Source of the DNA: Clostridia bacterium | Lineage (GTDB): Bacteria > Bacillota > Clostridia > Christensenellales > Borkfalkiaceae | Direction: 5' to 3' | Length of the DNA stretch: 64,000 bases | NCBI GenBank assembly: GCA_017545865.1 | Contig: JAFWXO010000003.1 | Location: 42,751-106,750, forward strand | Translations under genes and position numbers: made by a program | Notes under the pieces: model-generated | The model's input: only the letters and a program-made list of their open reading frames with translations | What the model was told of the DNA's origin: nothing | Databases searched by the model: none | Shown: positions 33,154 through 42,267 of the stretch, in pieces | Position numbering within the stretch: the first letter of the stretch is position 1 | Layout: each line of letters begins with the position of its first letter

Positions 33154-34617
33154 TTAGATAATTCTAAAGTTGTCACTCATAACGCAACGGCGATATCTCG
33201 TGAAACTTCTTGCGCTCGTTAAACCTTCGCCAGTCGGGCCTGCGATAGTGAAAGTGGTGTGGCCTTCACCGCCAAAGCCGATACCTGCGTAAGACGGAGC
33301 GTTTTTAACGAAAATTGTCGTTTCAACGGCTCTTGCAAAACGGGTAAGGTGGTCGATGTTTTTAGAGTGCATGTGAGCGGTGTGGCGGTTTCCGTGTTCC
33401 GCTTTAACCGCAAGGTCAATTGCTTGGTCGATATTGTTTACTCTTACGATGGGTAATATCGGCATCATAAGTTCGTGTTGAACGAAATCGTGTTCAAAAT
33501 CTGTTTCGCAAATAATGCAACGAATATCGTCGCCTACCGTAACGCCGATTTTTTCAAGTAAAACCTTAGCGTCTCTACCAACGCAATCACGGCTAACCGT
33601 TTTCTTGGTGATGCCGGTTTTTGGGTTTTTAACTTCGGTAAGAACGATTTTTGAAAGCGCGTCCGCTTGTTGAGCGTTAATTTTGTAAGCGCCGTTTGCA
33701 AGCATAGAGTCGATAAGTTCGTCCGCAATATTCGCAAAGGCGAAAACTTCTTTTTCAGCGATACAGGGAAGGTTGTTATCAAAGGTGCAACCGTCGATAA
33801 TATCTTTGCCTGCCTTTCTAACGTCCGCCGTGTCGTCAACGATAACGGGGGGATTGCCCGCGCCCGCGCCGATTGCCTTTTTACCACTTGATAAAACGCT
33901 CTTAACAACGCCAGGGCCACCGGTACAAACTAAAAGCCTGATTGCGGGGTGCTTGTACATAATTTGAGCGGTGTCAAGCGTGGGTTTTACTACCGACGCA
34001 ACGAGTACTTTAGGACCGCCCGCATTAAAGCAAGCCCTGTTAACAAGGTCAACCGCGTAGTTAGAAGTTGCTATAGCGTTGGGGTGCGGGTTGAAAACAA
34101 CGCCGTTACCAGCCGCTATCATACCGATACTGTTGCAGATAACCGTTTCAGACGGGTTTGTGCTAGGAGTGATACTTCCAACAACTCCAAACGGAGCCAT
34201 TTCGGTAAGGGTAAGACCATAGTCGCCCGTCTTTACCGATGCAACAACGTCGGAAGTTCCGGGGGTTTTATCGGCAACGAGTATGTGCTTTGCGGTTTTA
34301 TGGTCAACTCTGCCCATTTTAGTTTCGGCAACGCCGAGTTTAGCCATAATAGGCGCTTCTTCACGGCAGAGTTTTCTAATTTCGGTTATAATTTTTTCAC
34401 GCTCTTCGATAGACATTGCGCGAACGGCTTTATATCCTGCCGTAGCCGCGTCGATAGCGTCGTTCATATCGGCGAAAACACCGATGAGTTTTCTTCCGTT
34501 ATATTGAGTTGAATCCCAACCGTTTGAACTTTCAACGGCTTTAGGGGAAACGCCCAAGTTTTTAATAACGGCGTTAACGACTTGTTCTATCTGAGCGTCA
34601 GTCCAGTTAATTGCCAT
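33154..34617 (-). CDS. CoA-acylating propionaldehyde dehydrogenase, PduP type
   Basis: A 487-aa enzyme converting propionaldehyde, CoA and NAD+ to propionyl-CoA. The N-terminal 21 residues (MAINWTDAQIEQVVNAVIKN) form an encapsulation helix, then a linker to about residue 40. The catalytic cysteine is Cys285 in FDNNLPCIAEKE, typical of PduP/EutE. The motifs PFGVVGSITPSTNP and GAGAGNPPVIVD are present. It stands 24 bp after the aldolase gene and 26 bp before the alcohol dehydrogenase gene, which are its partners in disproportionating the toxic aldehyde. Confidence 0.94.
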   Translation of the reverse strand: MAINWTDAQIEQVVNAVIKNLGVSPKAVESSNGWDSTQYNGRKLIGVFADMNDAIDAATAGYKAVRAMSIEEREKIITEIRKLCREEAPIMAKLGVAETKMGRVDHKTAKHILVADKTPGTSDVVASVKTGDYGLTLTEMAPFGVVGSITPSTNPSETVICNSIGMIAAGNGVVFNPHPNAIATSNYAVDLVNRACFNAGGPKVLVASVVKPTLDTAQIMYKHPAIRLLVCTGGPGVVKSVLSSGKKAIGAGAGNPPVIVDDTADVRKAGKDIIDGCTFDNNLPCIAEKEVFAFANIADELIDSMLANGAYKINAQQADALSKIVLTEVKNPKTGITKKTVSRDCVGRDAKVLLEKIGVTVGDDIRCIICETDFEHDFVQHELMMPILPIVRVNNIDQAIDLAVKAEHGNRHTAHMHSKNIDHLTRFARAVETTIFVKNAPSYAGIGFGGEGHTTFTIAGPTGEGLTSARSFTRYRRCVMSDNFRII

Positions 34618-34641
34618 GTTGTTTCTCCTTTTACGGCGAAA

Positions 34642-35397
34642 TTATTTATTAAGAGCGTCGAGAACCTTTTTGGTGATAGCGTCAACGAGTTCGTCTTTAG
34701 AAACGTTAACTGCGGTAGTGGTTTGGTCGCCGTAGTCAATACCGGGGTGACGACCGGGAAGGTTCATCTTCTTTCTAAGTTCCATAAGTTTTTTAAGTTG
34801 CGGACCGGGGATTTCGTGAACTGCGCCAAGTTCCATTGCGTGTTTGCAAATAACGGCGTTGAATTCAACTTCTTCCATAACGAAGAACGCTTTAGTAAGG
34901 TCGCAACCAACGGTTAACGCGCCGTGGTTTCTAAGTAAGAACGCGTCGTGATTTTGAATATACGGATCAAGTGAATCGGGGATTTCCATAGTGGACGGAG
35001 TACCGTAGTCACAGGTGGGAACGTCACCGATAGTTAAAACTGCTTCGGGAAGGATATATTGATCAAGGTCGATATCAGCAACGGTGAAAGCGGTAGATAC
35101 GGGAGGGTGAGCGTGAACTACTGCAGTAACGTCAGGGCGTTCACGATAAACTCTCATGTGCATCTTGATTTCTGAAGACGGATTGAGTTTACCTTCAAGT
35201 TTGTTACCGTTTTTGTCAACCTTAATAATCATATCGGGAGTTAAAGAACCCTTAGATACGCCAGTCGGGGTACATAAATATTCGTTTTCGTTAAGTTTAA
35301 CGGAAATGTTACCGTCGTTAGCGGCAACGAAACCTTTTAACCATAACTTGTGACCTACTTCGCAAATTTCCTTTCTAATTTCAAATGGTGATTTCAT
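34642..35397 (-). CDS. fucA: Class II aldolase (L-fuculose/rhamnulose-1-phosphate aldolase type) with C-terminal encapsulation peptide
   Basis: A 251-aa zinc aldolase splitting a deoxy-ketose 1-phosphate into lactaldehyde and DHAP. Family motifs: GNISVKLNENEYLCTPTGVSKG, AVVHAHPPVSTAF (two zinc His) and FLLRNHGALTVGCDL (third His). Residues 230-251 (VNVSKDELVDAITKKVLDAL) are a C-terminal amphipathic helix after a flexible linker, so this enzyme too is targeted to the shell. An aldolase in the operon is the mark of the fucose/rhamnose glycyl-radical loci (GRM5). Neither a fucose/rhamnose isomerase nor a kinase is in the window, so they must lie elsewhere. Confidence 0.9.
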   Translation of the reverse strand: MKSPFEIRKEICEVGHKLWLKGFVAANDGNISVKLNENEYLCTPTGVSKGSLTPDMIIKVDKNGNKLEGKLNPSSEIKMHMRVYRERPDVTAVVHAHPPVSTAFTVADIDLDQYILPEAVLTIGDVPTCDYGTPSTMEIPDSLDPYIQNHDAFLLRNHGALTVGCDLTKAFFVMEEVEFNAVICKHAMELGAVHEIPGPQLKKLMELRKKMNLPGRHPGIDYGDQTTTAVNVSKDELVDAITKKVLDALNK

Positions 35398-35435
35398 AAT
35401 TTTCTTTTCCTTTATATTATTTTATATATTTATTT

Positions 35436-36623
35436 TTATTTTGATAAATTTAAGGTGTCGAGAGCAATCATGTATTCTTCGTTGGTGGGGATAACGTAAA
35501 CTTTAACTTTACTATCCTTAGTGGTAATTTCACCAACCGTGCCCGACGGAATAGTGTCGTTAGCGTTCTTATCAAAGTCAACGCCGAGATAAGTTAGTTC
35601 GCTAGCAACTTCTTCGCGGAGCGCTCTGTCGTTTTCGCCGATACCTGCGGTGAACACGATAGCGTCAACGCCGTTCATTTCAGCAACGTAAGAACCGATA
35701 ATCTTTTTAATGTTGTGAACTAAAATCTTAAGCGCAAGTTTTGCTCTTTCGTTTCCTTCTTTCGCTGCTGCTCTAATATCACGGCAGTCGCTTGAAATAC
35801 CGGAAACACCTAAAAGTCCGCCTTGCTTAGTGATAAGTTTGTCTGCTTCTTCACCGCTAATGCCCATAACCTTTTCAATGTAAGGAACGATAGTCGGGTC
35901 GATTGCGCCGCTTCGAGTTCCCATGGGAACGCCGTCTTGCGGAGTAAAGCCCATTGAAGTGTCGATTGCTTCGCCGTTAAGGGTGGCGGTTATTGACGAG
36001 CCGTTTCCAAGGTGGCAAGTAATAATTTTAGAGTTTTTATTGCCGAGCATATCCATTGCAACGCCTGCAACGTATCTGTGTGAAGTTCCGTGGAAACCGT
36101 ATCTTCTAATTTTATATTTTTCGTAAAGTTCGTAAGGGATAGGATAAACGTAAGCGTGGGGTTTCATGGTTGAATAGTAAGAAGTGTCGAACACGCCAAC
36201 GTGGTTAACGTTCGGCATAACTTCCTTGCAAGCCTTGAAACCGCTGATTGCCGGCGGACCGTGTAAAGGATTGATACCCACGATGCTTTCAAGATATTTC
36301 ATTTCTTCATCGCCAAGAACGGTTGATTTTTTAATTTCGCCACCGTGAGCAAATCTGTGGCCAACCGCAACGATTTCATCAATAGAAGCGATAACGCCCT
36401 TTTCACTATCGGTTAAAAGTTCAAGTACGAGTTTGATTGCCGCTCTGTGATCGGGGAAGTCCGCATTAGTTTTGTAGTCGGGCTTGCCGGGGCATTTGTG
36501 AGTGATAACACCGTCAATACCGATGCGTTCACAGTTGCCTTTCGCTAAAACGGTGTTGCTTGCCATATCAAAAAGTTGATATTTAAGCGACGAACTGCCT
36601 GCGTTTACAACAAGAATTTTCAT
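35436..36623 (-). CDS. ackA: Acetate/propionate kinase
   Basis: A 395-aa kinase that makes ATP from acyl phosphate. It has the N-terminal MKILVVNAGSSSLKYQLFD, HRFAHGGE, HLGNGSS and FTAGIGEND motifs. As the first gene of the microcompartment operon, 38 bp before the aldolase gene, it would use the propionyl phosphate made by PduL. It lacks any encapsulation tail and acts in the cytoplasm. The ATG has AAGGAGT upstream. It diverges from the DeoR regulator across a 234-bp control region. Confidence 0.94.
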   Translation of the reverse strand: MKILVVNAGSSSLKYQLFDMASNTVLAKGNCERIGIDGVITHKCPGKPDYKTNADFPDHRAAIKLVLELLTDSEKGVIASIDEIVAVGHRFAHGGEIKKSTVLGDEEMKYLESIVGINPLHGPPAISGFKACKEVMPNVNHVGVFDTSYYSTMKPHAYVYPIPYELYEKYKIRRYGFHGTSHRYVAGVAMDMLGNKNSKIITCHLGNGSSITATLNGEAIDTSMGFTPQDGVPMGTRSGAIDPTIVPYIEKVMGISGEEADKLITKQGGLLGVSGISSDCRDIRAAAKEGNERAKLALKILVHNIKKIIGSYVAEMNGVDAIVFTAGIGENDRALREEVASELTYLGVDFDKNANDTIPSGTVGEITTKDSKVKVYVIPTNEEYMIALDTLNLSK

Positions 36624-36711
36624 TTAAGTCTACTCCTTTTTAGTTTTACTTTATATTGCTTTGCGCGTTTTTTGCTTAATTGAAAGTCTATATAAATACT
36701 CTCTTGTCGAT

Positions 36712-36740
36712 ATGATATCATAAATTTTCGTTTTTGTCCA
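36712..36740 (-). promoter_or_regulatory. Predicted microcompartment operon promoter
   Basis: Minus strand: TGGACA (36735-36740), 17 bp, TATCAT (36712-36717). A TGTTCA half-site (36745-36750) lies directly upstream. Confidence 0.7.
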
Positions 36741-36755
36741 TATATGTTCATTATG

Positions 36756-36811
36756 TTGACAAAAAAACTTTTTTATGCTATGATATGAACATAAATGAAC
36801 ACAAATGAACA
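36756..36811 (+). promoter_or_regulatory. deoR promoter with three 10-bp-phased TGAACA operators
   Basis: TTGACA (36756-36761), 17 bp, TATGAT (36779-36784). TGAACA occurs at 36786, 36796 and 36806, exactly 10 bp apart, over the expected transcription start. The same word in inverse orientation lies at 36745. This fits repression by the DeoR protein encoded downstream. Confidence 0.75.
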
Positions 36812-36857
36812 AAAAAGGGTGTTTTTTTAGGAAATTTTAGGAAAAGGAGGTATAGTC

Positions 36858-37595
36858 GTGGCGCTCAACGAAAGACAAGACGGAATTTTAGGCATAATTA
36901 AAGAGCAGAAAAAAGTTACGGTAACTGAACTTGCGAGCATATTTTTCGTAAGCGAAGCGACTATCCGCCGTGATTTATCCGAAATGAAGGATATGGGCTT
37001 GGTTGAAAGAAGCCACGGCGGCGCGTTCCTTCCTGAAAACTCTGAAGAAGTTTCGCTCTTTTACCGTATGGAAAGAAACCCCGGCGAAAAGGATAGGGCG
37101 GCGAGCAAAGCGCTTCCGCACATACCGCCTTTCAAATCGGTGTTTATAGATAGTTCTTCAACGGCGCTTGCCTTAGCCGAGAAGATGGACTTTTCTTATA
37201 AAACGGTAGTAACCAACAACTTGCAAACGGCAATTCAACTTTCCAAAAAGCCTAACGTAACGCTAATACTTCTTGGTGGAGCGGTGCAGTACAACACCAA
37301 CTCAACGCAGGGCAGTTGGACGGCTAAGCAACTTGAAGATTTCTCGTTTGACTTAATGCTCAGTTCTTGCGCTTGCGTTATCGGTGGGGCAACTCACGAA
37401 CGCTCGCTTGACCAAAAAGAGATAAAGAGAGTAGCGTTTGAACGTTCGCAAAAGAGAATACTTATTATTGACCATACTAAATTTGAAGCAAGCGCAACTT
37501 ATCGCGCAAAAGAACTTAAGGATTTCGACCTTGTCGTAACCGATAGTTTCCCACCGCCGGAACTCGACGACGGCTCAATTAACTTTGTTTATTAA
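36858..37595 (+). CDS. DeoR family transcriptional regulator
   Basis: A 245-aa sugar-phosphate-responsive repressor. The N-terminal winged HTH is VTVTELASIFFVSEATIRRDLSEM with GLVERSHGGA after it. The C-terminal DeoRC domain shows FIDSSSTALALAEKM and the VTNNLQTAI and LLGG motifs that bind a phosphosugar. It starts with a GTG at 36858 behind AAAGGAGG. It diverges from the microcompartment operon and is followed by the PHP and GH36 genes in a likely operon. The natural inducer would be a deoxy-ketose 1-phosphate or DHAP-like compound (inference). Confidence 0.92.
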   Translation: MALNERQDGILGIIKEQKKVTVTELASIFFVSEATIRRDLSEMKDMGLVERSHGGAFLPENSEEVSLFYRMERNPGEKDRAASKALPHIPPFKSVFIDSSSTALALAEKMDFSYKTVVTNNLQTAIQLSKKPNVTLILLGGAVQYNTNSTQGSWTAKQLEDFSFDLMLSSCACVIGGATHERSLDQKEIKRVAFERSQKRILIIDHTKFEASATYRAKELKDFDLVVTDSFPPPELDDGSINFVY

Positions 37596-37615
37596 GGAGG
37601 TTGCAAAAAGAGTTT

Positions 37616-38374
37616 ATGATAATTCAAGACTTACACGCTCATACTTATTACTCTTTCTGTTGCAGTGACAAGCCTGAAAAGGTTGTTGAAACTGCAATAG
37701 CGGGCGGTATTCAAATGCTCGGCATTTGCGACCACAGTTACGGGGTTGGTTGCGCAAGAAAAGAGTTCTGCTATGATAAAGGCACTAATCTCTCGGCTGA
37801 TTACGGTTTAACCCTTCAACGCTATTACGACCATATGAGCGCCGTTAGAGATAAGTATAGAAACAGAATAAAAATTCTTTGCGGTATTGAAGTTTCAACG
37901 CTTATGGGTAACGATAGTTACGCCCTTCCCGACGGGGCAGACGTTTCAATGTTCGATTTTGCCTTGGTTGAAAACTTAGACCAAATCGGTCGCTCAACGG
38001 CAAGGGGTGATATCTTCTCCTTTGCAAAAAGGCTTAAATGCCCAGTTGGTATCGCGCACACCGATATGTTTAGGTTTATCGACCGCTTGGGCGAAGATCC
38101 GCTTAGATATTTTAAAAAAATGGCGGAGATGGGAATTTTTTGGGAGATAAACGTTAACTTTGATTCCCTTCATCAGTTCAAAACCCACGATTACGTTACC
38201 GAGTTTTTCAAGAACAAACGCCAGCAGGAAATTATCAAGCAATCGGGCGTTAGATTGTCCGTTGGGTTTGACGGGCATAACGTTAGAGAATACAAAGCGC
38301 CAAGAGTTAAAAACGCTTGCAATATGCTCAAAAATATGGGCATACGCTTAGCGTTTGAAAATAGGCTTATTTAA
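37616..38374 (+). CDS. PHP-domain phosphoesterase
   Basis: A 252-aa metal-dependent hydrolase of the PHP superfamily. DLHAHTYYSFC near the N-terminus, GICDHSYG, GIEVSTL, IAHTDMFRF and VGFDGHN are the motifs that bind two or three metals. Histidinol phosphatase and DNA-polymerase PHP domains are relatives; the substrate is open. A TTG at 37601 directly abuts AGGAGG and is too close to be used, so the ATG at 37616 is preferred although its spacing (15 nt) is long. It lies between deoR and the alpha-galactosidase gene and may act on a sugar phosphate of the same pathway. Confidence 0.75.
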   Translation: MIIQDLHAHTYYSFCCSDKPEKVVETAIAGGIQMLGICDHSYGVGCARKEFCYDKGTNLSADYGLTLQRYYDHMSAVRDKYRNRIKILCGIEVSTLMGNDSYALPDGADVSMFDFALVENLDQIGRSTARGDIFSFAKRLKCPVGIAHTDMFRFIDRLGEDPLRYFKKMAEMGIFWEINVNFDSLHQFKTHDYVTEFFKNKRQQEIIKQSGVRLSVGFDGHNVREYKAPRVKNACNMLKNMGIRLAFENRLI

Positions 38375-38395
38375 CGATACTAAAAGGAGAATATT

Positions 38396-40396
38396 ATGAC
38401 TAACGAGTTTTACTTTAACAACTTAGAAAACGGCTGTGTTTTTGGCAATAACCAAATTGAACTCACGCTTGAAAAGGTGGGCGGTAAGGTTTTTTTAAAA
38501 AACCTTAAAAACAAAAAAACGGGTTACGTTTATACTAATAAGGAAGACAATCTTCCGATAGTTTATATCCCGGGTTTTGACTATGAAAAAGCGAGCGTTT
38601 CGTTTGAAAATACTCAAAATAAGTGTGAAGACGGTAGCGCAAAATTCGATCTTTTAATAACCTTTAAAACGGAAAACGCTAGCATTTTTTACACTCTTTC
38701 TCTTTACGAGAACTTACCCGTTTTAAACGCAAAATTTTCTCTTGACGGTCATTTTGATTGCCACCAAAACATCACCGAACAACTTATTCCAGACGGGGTT
38801 TTGGGCGGTAAAAAAGTTATTATGAAAGAGTGGATACCCGAAAACGCAACCATCGTTGGCGTCCCCTTTTACGAAAACCACTTAAACGTTACGAGAGTTG
38901 AACTTTTCGACGCGACTGACGATCATAACTTAGTAACTCGCGAAGAAACGTTCGAGCTTTTCAGCCCTTGGGCAAAAGATTACGCAGGCAATATTTTCAT
39001 CGTTGATAATTTCACTAAAAACCAAGCGTTAATGCTCGTAAAAGAAGCGCCTTGCAAAATTGCGCAAACGGGTTACAATAAGTTTGACTTCTTCTTTAAC
39101 AAACACCGCACCGTTGCGCTTACGGGCATAGGCTTATCTTTTGGCGAACCGTTTGATATCACGGCGGACGTTCCTTTATATTCGGCAACAGTTATAGTTG
39201 GCGATAAGAAGTCCGTTTTAAAAGATTATCACGAATATTATTTAAGGGGAGTATCACACGCGCAACGCTATCCGCAAATTTTATCTAACACTTGGGGCGA
39301 CAATCACGCCGACAGTTGTATCAACGAAGAGTTTATGCTAAAAGAACTCGATAGTGCAAAGGAACTTGGAGTTGACGTTGTTCAACTTGACGACGGCTGG
39401 CAAAAAGGCCACACCGCCGGCTCTTACGTTAAAAAGGGTGGCGCGCCCGTCGGCGAAGGTATGTACGACCAACAAAAAGACTTCTGGGACGTTAGAGATA
39501 CCTTCCCAAACGGCTTAGTTCCCGTTTTAGAAAAAGCAAAGGTAAACGGAACGGAAGTTGGCTTATGGTATTCGTGCGATGCGTCTGAAGATTACAAATA
39601 TCTTCAAACGGATATTAAAAATATCGTTGAACTTTACAACCGCCACGGCGTTTCAACTTTTAAAATCGACGGTGTAAGAATAAAAAATAAAAACTGCGAC
39701 AACAACGTATATAAAATCTTATCCGAAGTTAGAAAGGCAACGGATAACAAAATTAAAATCAATATGGATATAACGGCGGGCAAGCGTTTCGGCTACTTGT
39801 ACAATCGTGAGTTTGGCAATCTTTTTTTAGAAAACCGCTTTACGATGAGCAGAACGTACTATCCTTATAGAACTCTTAGAAACTTGTGGGATTTATCAAA
39901 ATACGTTCCCACTCAGCGTTTCCAAATAGAAGTTTGCAACGTTAGCGGTAATAAAGATAAATACGAGGGTGACGCGCTTGCGCCCAGCACTTACGGTCAA
40001 GATTACGCTTTCGCAGTCGCTATGGTTGCAAACCCGCTTATGTGGATGGAAATGCAAAACTTAAGCGTTCAAGATAAAGAAAAGTTAAAGGCTATAATTC
40101 CCGTTTACAAAAAGGAAAGAAATTCTTTGGCAGAGTGCTTTATCGAGCCTATCGGCGATAGGCCGTCAGGCGTAGGGTTCACGGGCTTTAAAGCAAGTGG
40201 CAAAGCGGGCGGATACTTATTACTCTTTAAAGAAAAAACTTGCGAAAACTCCTTTACGTATAACGTTAATTTAAAAGGTAAAAAACTCACCGTTCTCTAC
40301 TCGTCTGATAGCAGTTTAAAAGTTAAAAAGTCGGGCGATAAGGCGATTTTAAAGGGTGGTAAAGAAAATTCCTTCATATTCGTTAAGTACGAATAA
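38396..40396 (+). CDS. GH36-like alpha-galactosidase
   Basis: A 666-aa cytoplasmic glycosidase with an N-terminal beta-sandwich (about 1-285), a TIM barrel (about 300-580) and a C-terminal beta domain. VDVVQLDDGWQ (328-336) and the nucleophile motif STFKIDGVR (Asp425) are of the GH36/GH27 clan. The lack of a signal peptide means the substrate is imported. Being in the DeoR unit next to the microcompartment, it may release fucose, galactose or another sugar from oligosaccharides that feed the pathway. Exact specificity (alpha-galactose or alpha-N-acetylgalactosamine) is not readable. AGGAG precedes the ATG. Confidence 0.85.
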   Translation: MTNEFYFNNLENGCVFGNNQIELTLEKVGGKVFLKNLKNKKTGYVYTNKEDNLPIVYIPGFDYEKASVSFENTQNKCEDGSAKFDLLITFKTENASIFYTLSLYENLPVLNAKFSLDGHFDCHQNITEQLIPDGVLGGKKVIMKEWIPENATIVGVPFYENHLNVTRVELFDATDDHNLVTREETFELFSPWAKDYAGNIFIVDNFTKNQALMLVKEAPCKIAQTGYNKFDFFFNKHRTVALTGIGLSFGEPFDITADVPLYSATVIVGDKKSVLKDYHEYYLRGVSHAQRYPQILSNTWGDNHADSCINEEFMLKELDSAKELGVDVVQLDDGWQKGHTAGSYVKKGGAPVGEGMYDQQKDFWDVRDTFPNGLVPVLEKAKVNGTEVGLWYSCDASEDYKYLQTDIKNIVELYNRHGVSTFKIDGVRIKNKNCDNNVYKILSEVRKATDNKIKINMDITAGKRFGYLYNREFGNLFLENRFTMSRTYYPYRTLRNLWDLSKYVPTQRFQIEVCNVSGNKDKYEGDALAPSTYGQDYAFAVAMVANPLMWMEMQNLSVQDKEKLKAIIPVYKKERNSLAECFIEPIGDRPSGVGFTGFKASGKAGGYLLLFKEKTCENSFTYNVNLKGKKLTVLYSSDSSLKVKKSGDKAILKGGKENSFIFVKYE

Positions 40397-40411
40397 GAAA
40401 CAATTTTAATT

Positions 40412-40442
40412 AAAAAAAGCGGTGTTAAAACATCGCTTTTTT
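40412..40442 (+). terminator. Terminator of deoR operon
   Basis: Stem AAAAAAGCGGTG/CATCGCTTTTTT with 6-nt loop and one G-T pair. Confidence 0.8.
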
Positions 40443-40463
40443 AATGGGTGTTAATTTTTAACT

Positions 40464-40503
40464 TTTACAAATTCTTAACATTTTTCTAACAATTTGTTAT
40501 AAT
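40464..40503 (+). promoter_or_regulatory. Two-component operon promoter with 11-bp direct repeats
   Basis: TTAACA (40475-40480), 17 bp, TATAAT (40498-40503). TTTACA, TTAACA and CTAACA start at 40464, 40475 and 40486, i.e. every 11 bp, as for PhoP/OmpR-type dimers. Confidence 0.7.
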
Positions 40504-40540
40504 AAAAGGAGTACTATAATTACAAAAAAGGAGAGTTGTT

Positions 40541-41212
40541 ATGGTAAAGATTTTCGTTGTTGAAGATGATATTGATTTAAATCGTTTCGTTTCGGTAAGT
40601 CTTCGCGCGGTGGGGTACGATGTCGTTTCGTGTTTTGACGGGCTTGAAGCGTTAGAAAAACTTGAAAGTGAAAAGTGCGACCTTCTTCTTATGGATATAA
40701 TGATGCCCAAAATGAACGGTTTTGAACTTGCTGAGAGCGTTCGTTCCACCGATAAAACAACGCCCATTATCTTTATGACGGCAAAGGACGATAAGCCGTC
40801 TAAAATGCTCGGCTATAATATCGGGATCGACGAGTACGTTACGAAACCTTTTGATATGGATATACTTCTTATGTCTATAAAGGCAATACTTAGGCGCGCT
40901 AAGATAGAAACGGAAAAGGAGATAACTATCGGTAACTTTTCAATGAACGTTGAAGAGCGCACGGCAACTTTAAACGGTGAAGAAACGCCTTTTACCGTAA
41001 GGGAGTTTGATATTTTATTCAAAATGCTTTCCTATCCTAAAAAGACTTTCACTCGTTCAGCGCTTATGACGGAGTTTTGGGACTATGATTCTTCCGCAAC
41101 GAGTAGAACGGTTGACGTTTATATGGCAAAACTTCGCGAAAAGACTTCTCTTTGCGACGGGTTTGAAATCGTTACGGTGCACGGGCTTGGTTACAAGGTG
41201 GTATTAAAATGA
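40541..41212 (+). CDS. OmpR/PhoB-family response regulator
   Basis: A 223-aa regulator with a receiver domain (about 1-115) and a winged-helix DNA-binding domain (about 130-222). The phosphorylated residue is Asp52 in LLLMDIMMPKMNG, with the acidic pair at 9-10, the Thr of FMTAKD and the Lys of YVTKPFD. The output domain has FTVREFDILFKML and RTVDVYMAKLREK. It overlaps its histidine kinase gene by 4 bp. The 11-bp repeats at its own promoter and before 43723 are the expected binding sites, so it probably activates both units. Confidence 0.93.
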   Translation: MVKIFVVEDDIDLNRFVSVSLRAVGYDVVSCFDGLEALEKLESEKCDLLLMDIMMPKMNGFELAESVRSTDKTTPIIFMTAKDDKPSKMLGYNIGIDEYVTKPFDMDILLMSIKAILRRAKIETEKEITIGNFSMNVEERTATLNGEETPFTVREFDILFKMLSYPKKTFTRSALMTEFWDYDSSATSRTVDVYMAKLREKTSLCDGFEIVTVHGLGYKVVLK

Positions 41213-42267
41213 AAAAGGGTAGAGTTCGTTCGTCAAAAATAAACTGGGTGGGCGTCGTTTCCTTTTTCGTTTTGATAGCGTTCATTATGCAAATGGCGAT
41301 ACTTTGTTACGATTTTATAAGGGAAAAAACGTCAAACATATCCTTGATTGCCGTTTTAATTTTAATAGAAATCGTTATTTTGGCTACGTTTTGCACTTTT
41401 ATCGACTGGATAAGAAGAAAAATAATGATAGATAGACCAACCAAAAAGATTTTGCAAGCGACCGAGAAGATTGCGGAAGGCGATTTTACAACTCGCCTTG
41501 AAATAAAGCACGAATACGGTAAGTATAATCAATACGATTTGATTATGGAAAACTTAAACGTAATGTCTAGCGAACTTCAAAAAAACGAAGTTTTAAAAAC
41601 GGACTTTATCTCTAACGTTTCCCACGAGATTAAAACTCCACTTGCCGTTATTCAAAATTACGCAACGCTTCTTCAAGACGACACGCTCGATAGCGAAACG
41701 AGAAAAACTTATTCAAAAACTCTCGTTTCGGCATCTAAGCGAATTTCCGATTTAATTACCAACGTTTTAAAACTCAACAAACTTGAAAACCAACAAATTC
41801 AAGAAAAGCACGAGGCGTTTAACCTAACGGAATCTCTTTCCGAAATAGTTGTTGGGTTTGAATCTATAATCGAGAATAAAAACCTAAATCTCAACTGCGA
41901 TTTTGACGACGTTACCGTGTTTTCGTCTAAAAGTTTATTAGAAATCGTTTGGAATAACTTAATTTCCAACGCCATAAAGTTTACCGATAACGGCGGAAAA
42001 ATCGACGTTTCGCTAAAAAAGGTTGGCAGTAACGTTGAAGTTAGCGTTTTAGACACGGGCGTTGGTATGACGAGTGAAGTGGGCGCTAAAATCTTTGAAA
42101 AATTCTATCAGGGCGATACGTCGCACGCTAGCGCGGGTAACGGCTTAGGCCTTGCGCTCGTTAAAAAAGTTATAGATATTTTAGGCGGAGAGATTTCCGT
42201 TCAAAGTGAGATAAACAAAGGAAGCAAGTTTACGATTGTGTTAAAAGGCGTCGTTTATGAAGATTAA
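41209..42267 (+). CDS. Sensor histidine kinase with minimal extracellular loop
   Basis: A 352-aa kinase. Two membrane segments (about 13-34 and 44-66) are separated by only about nine residues, so there is no extracellular sensor domain. Then come a HAMP-like linker (about 75-125), the HisKA domain with His139 in NVSHEIKTP, and the ATPase domain with NLISNAIKFT, DTGVGM and GNGLGLALVKK. This is the layout of intramembrane-sensing kinases that respond to envelope stress or to a membrane partner. The polytopic protein encoded next, whose gene overlaps by 11 bp, is a candidate partner. Confidence 0.92.
   Translation: MKKGRVRSSKINWVGVVSFFVLIAFIMQMAILCYDFIREKTSNISLIAVLILIEIVILATFCTFIDWIRRKIMIDRPTKKILQATEKIAEGDFTTRLEIKHEYGKYNQYDLIMENLNVMSSELQKNEVLKTDFISNVSHEIKTPLAVIQNYATLLQDDTLDSETRKTYSKTLVSASKRISDLITNVLKLNKLENQQIQEKHEAFNLTESLSEIVVGFESIIENKNLNLNCDFDDVTVFSSKSLLEIVWNNLISNAIKFTDNGGKIDVSLKKVGSNVEVSVLDTGVGMTSEVGAKIFEKFYQGDTSHASAGNGLGLALVKKVIDILGGEISVQSEINKGSKFTIVLKGVVYED

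Noticed and set aside
33949-34512. 187-codon open frame antisense to the aldehyde dehydrogenase gene
   Set aside because: It lies wholly inside a well-defined enzyme gene in the opposite strand; no start signals; residue use is that of a shadow frame.
22238-36623. B12-dependent diol dehydratase (classical Pdu) microcompartment
   Set aside because: No PduCDE, PduGH or cobalamin genes are present; the dehydratase is a glycyl radical enzyme with an activase.
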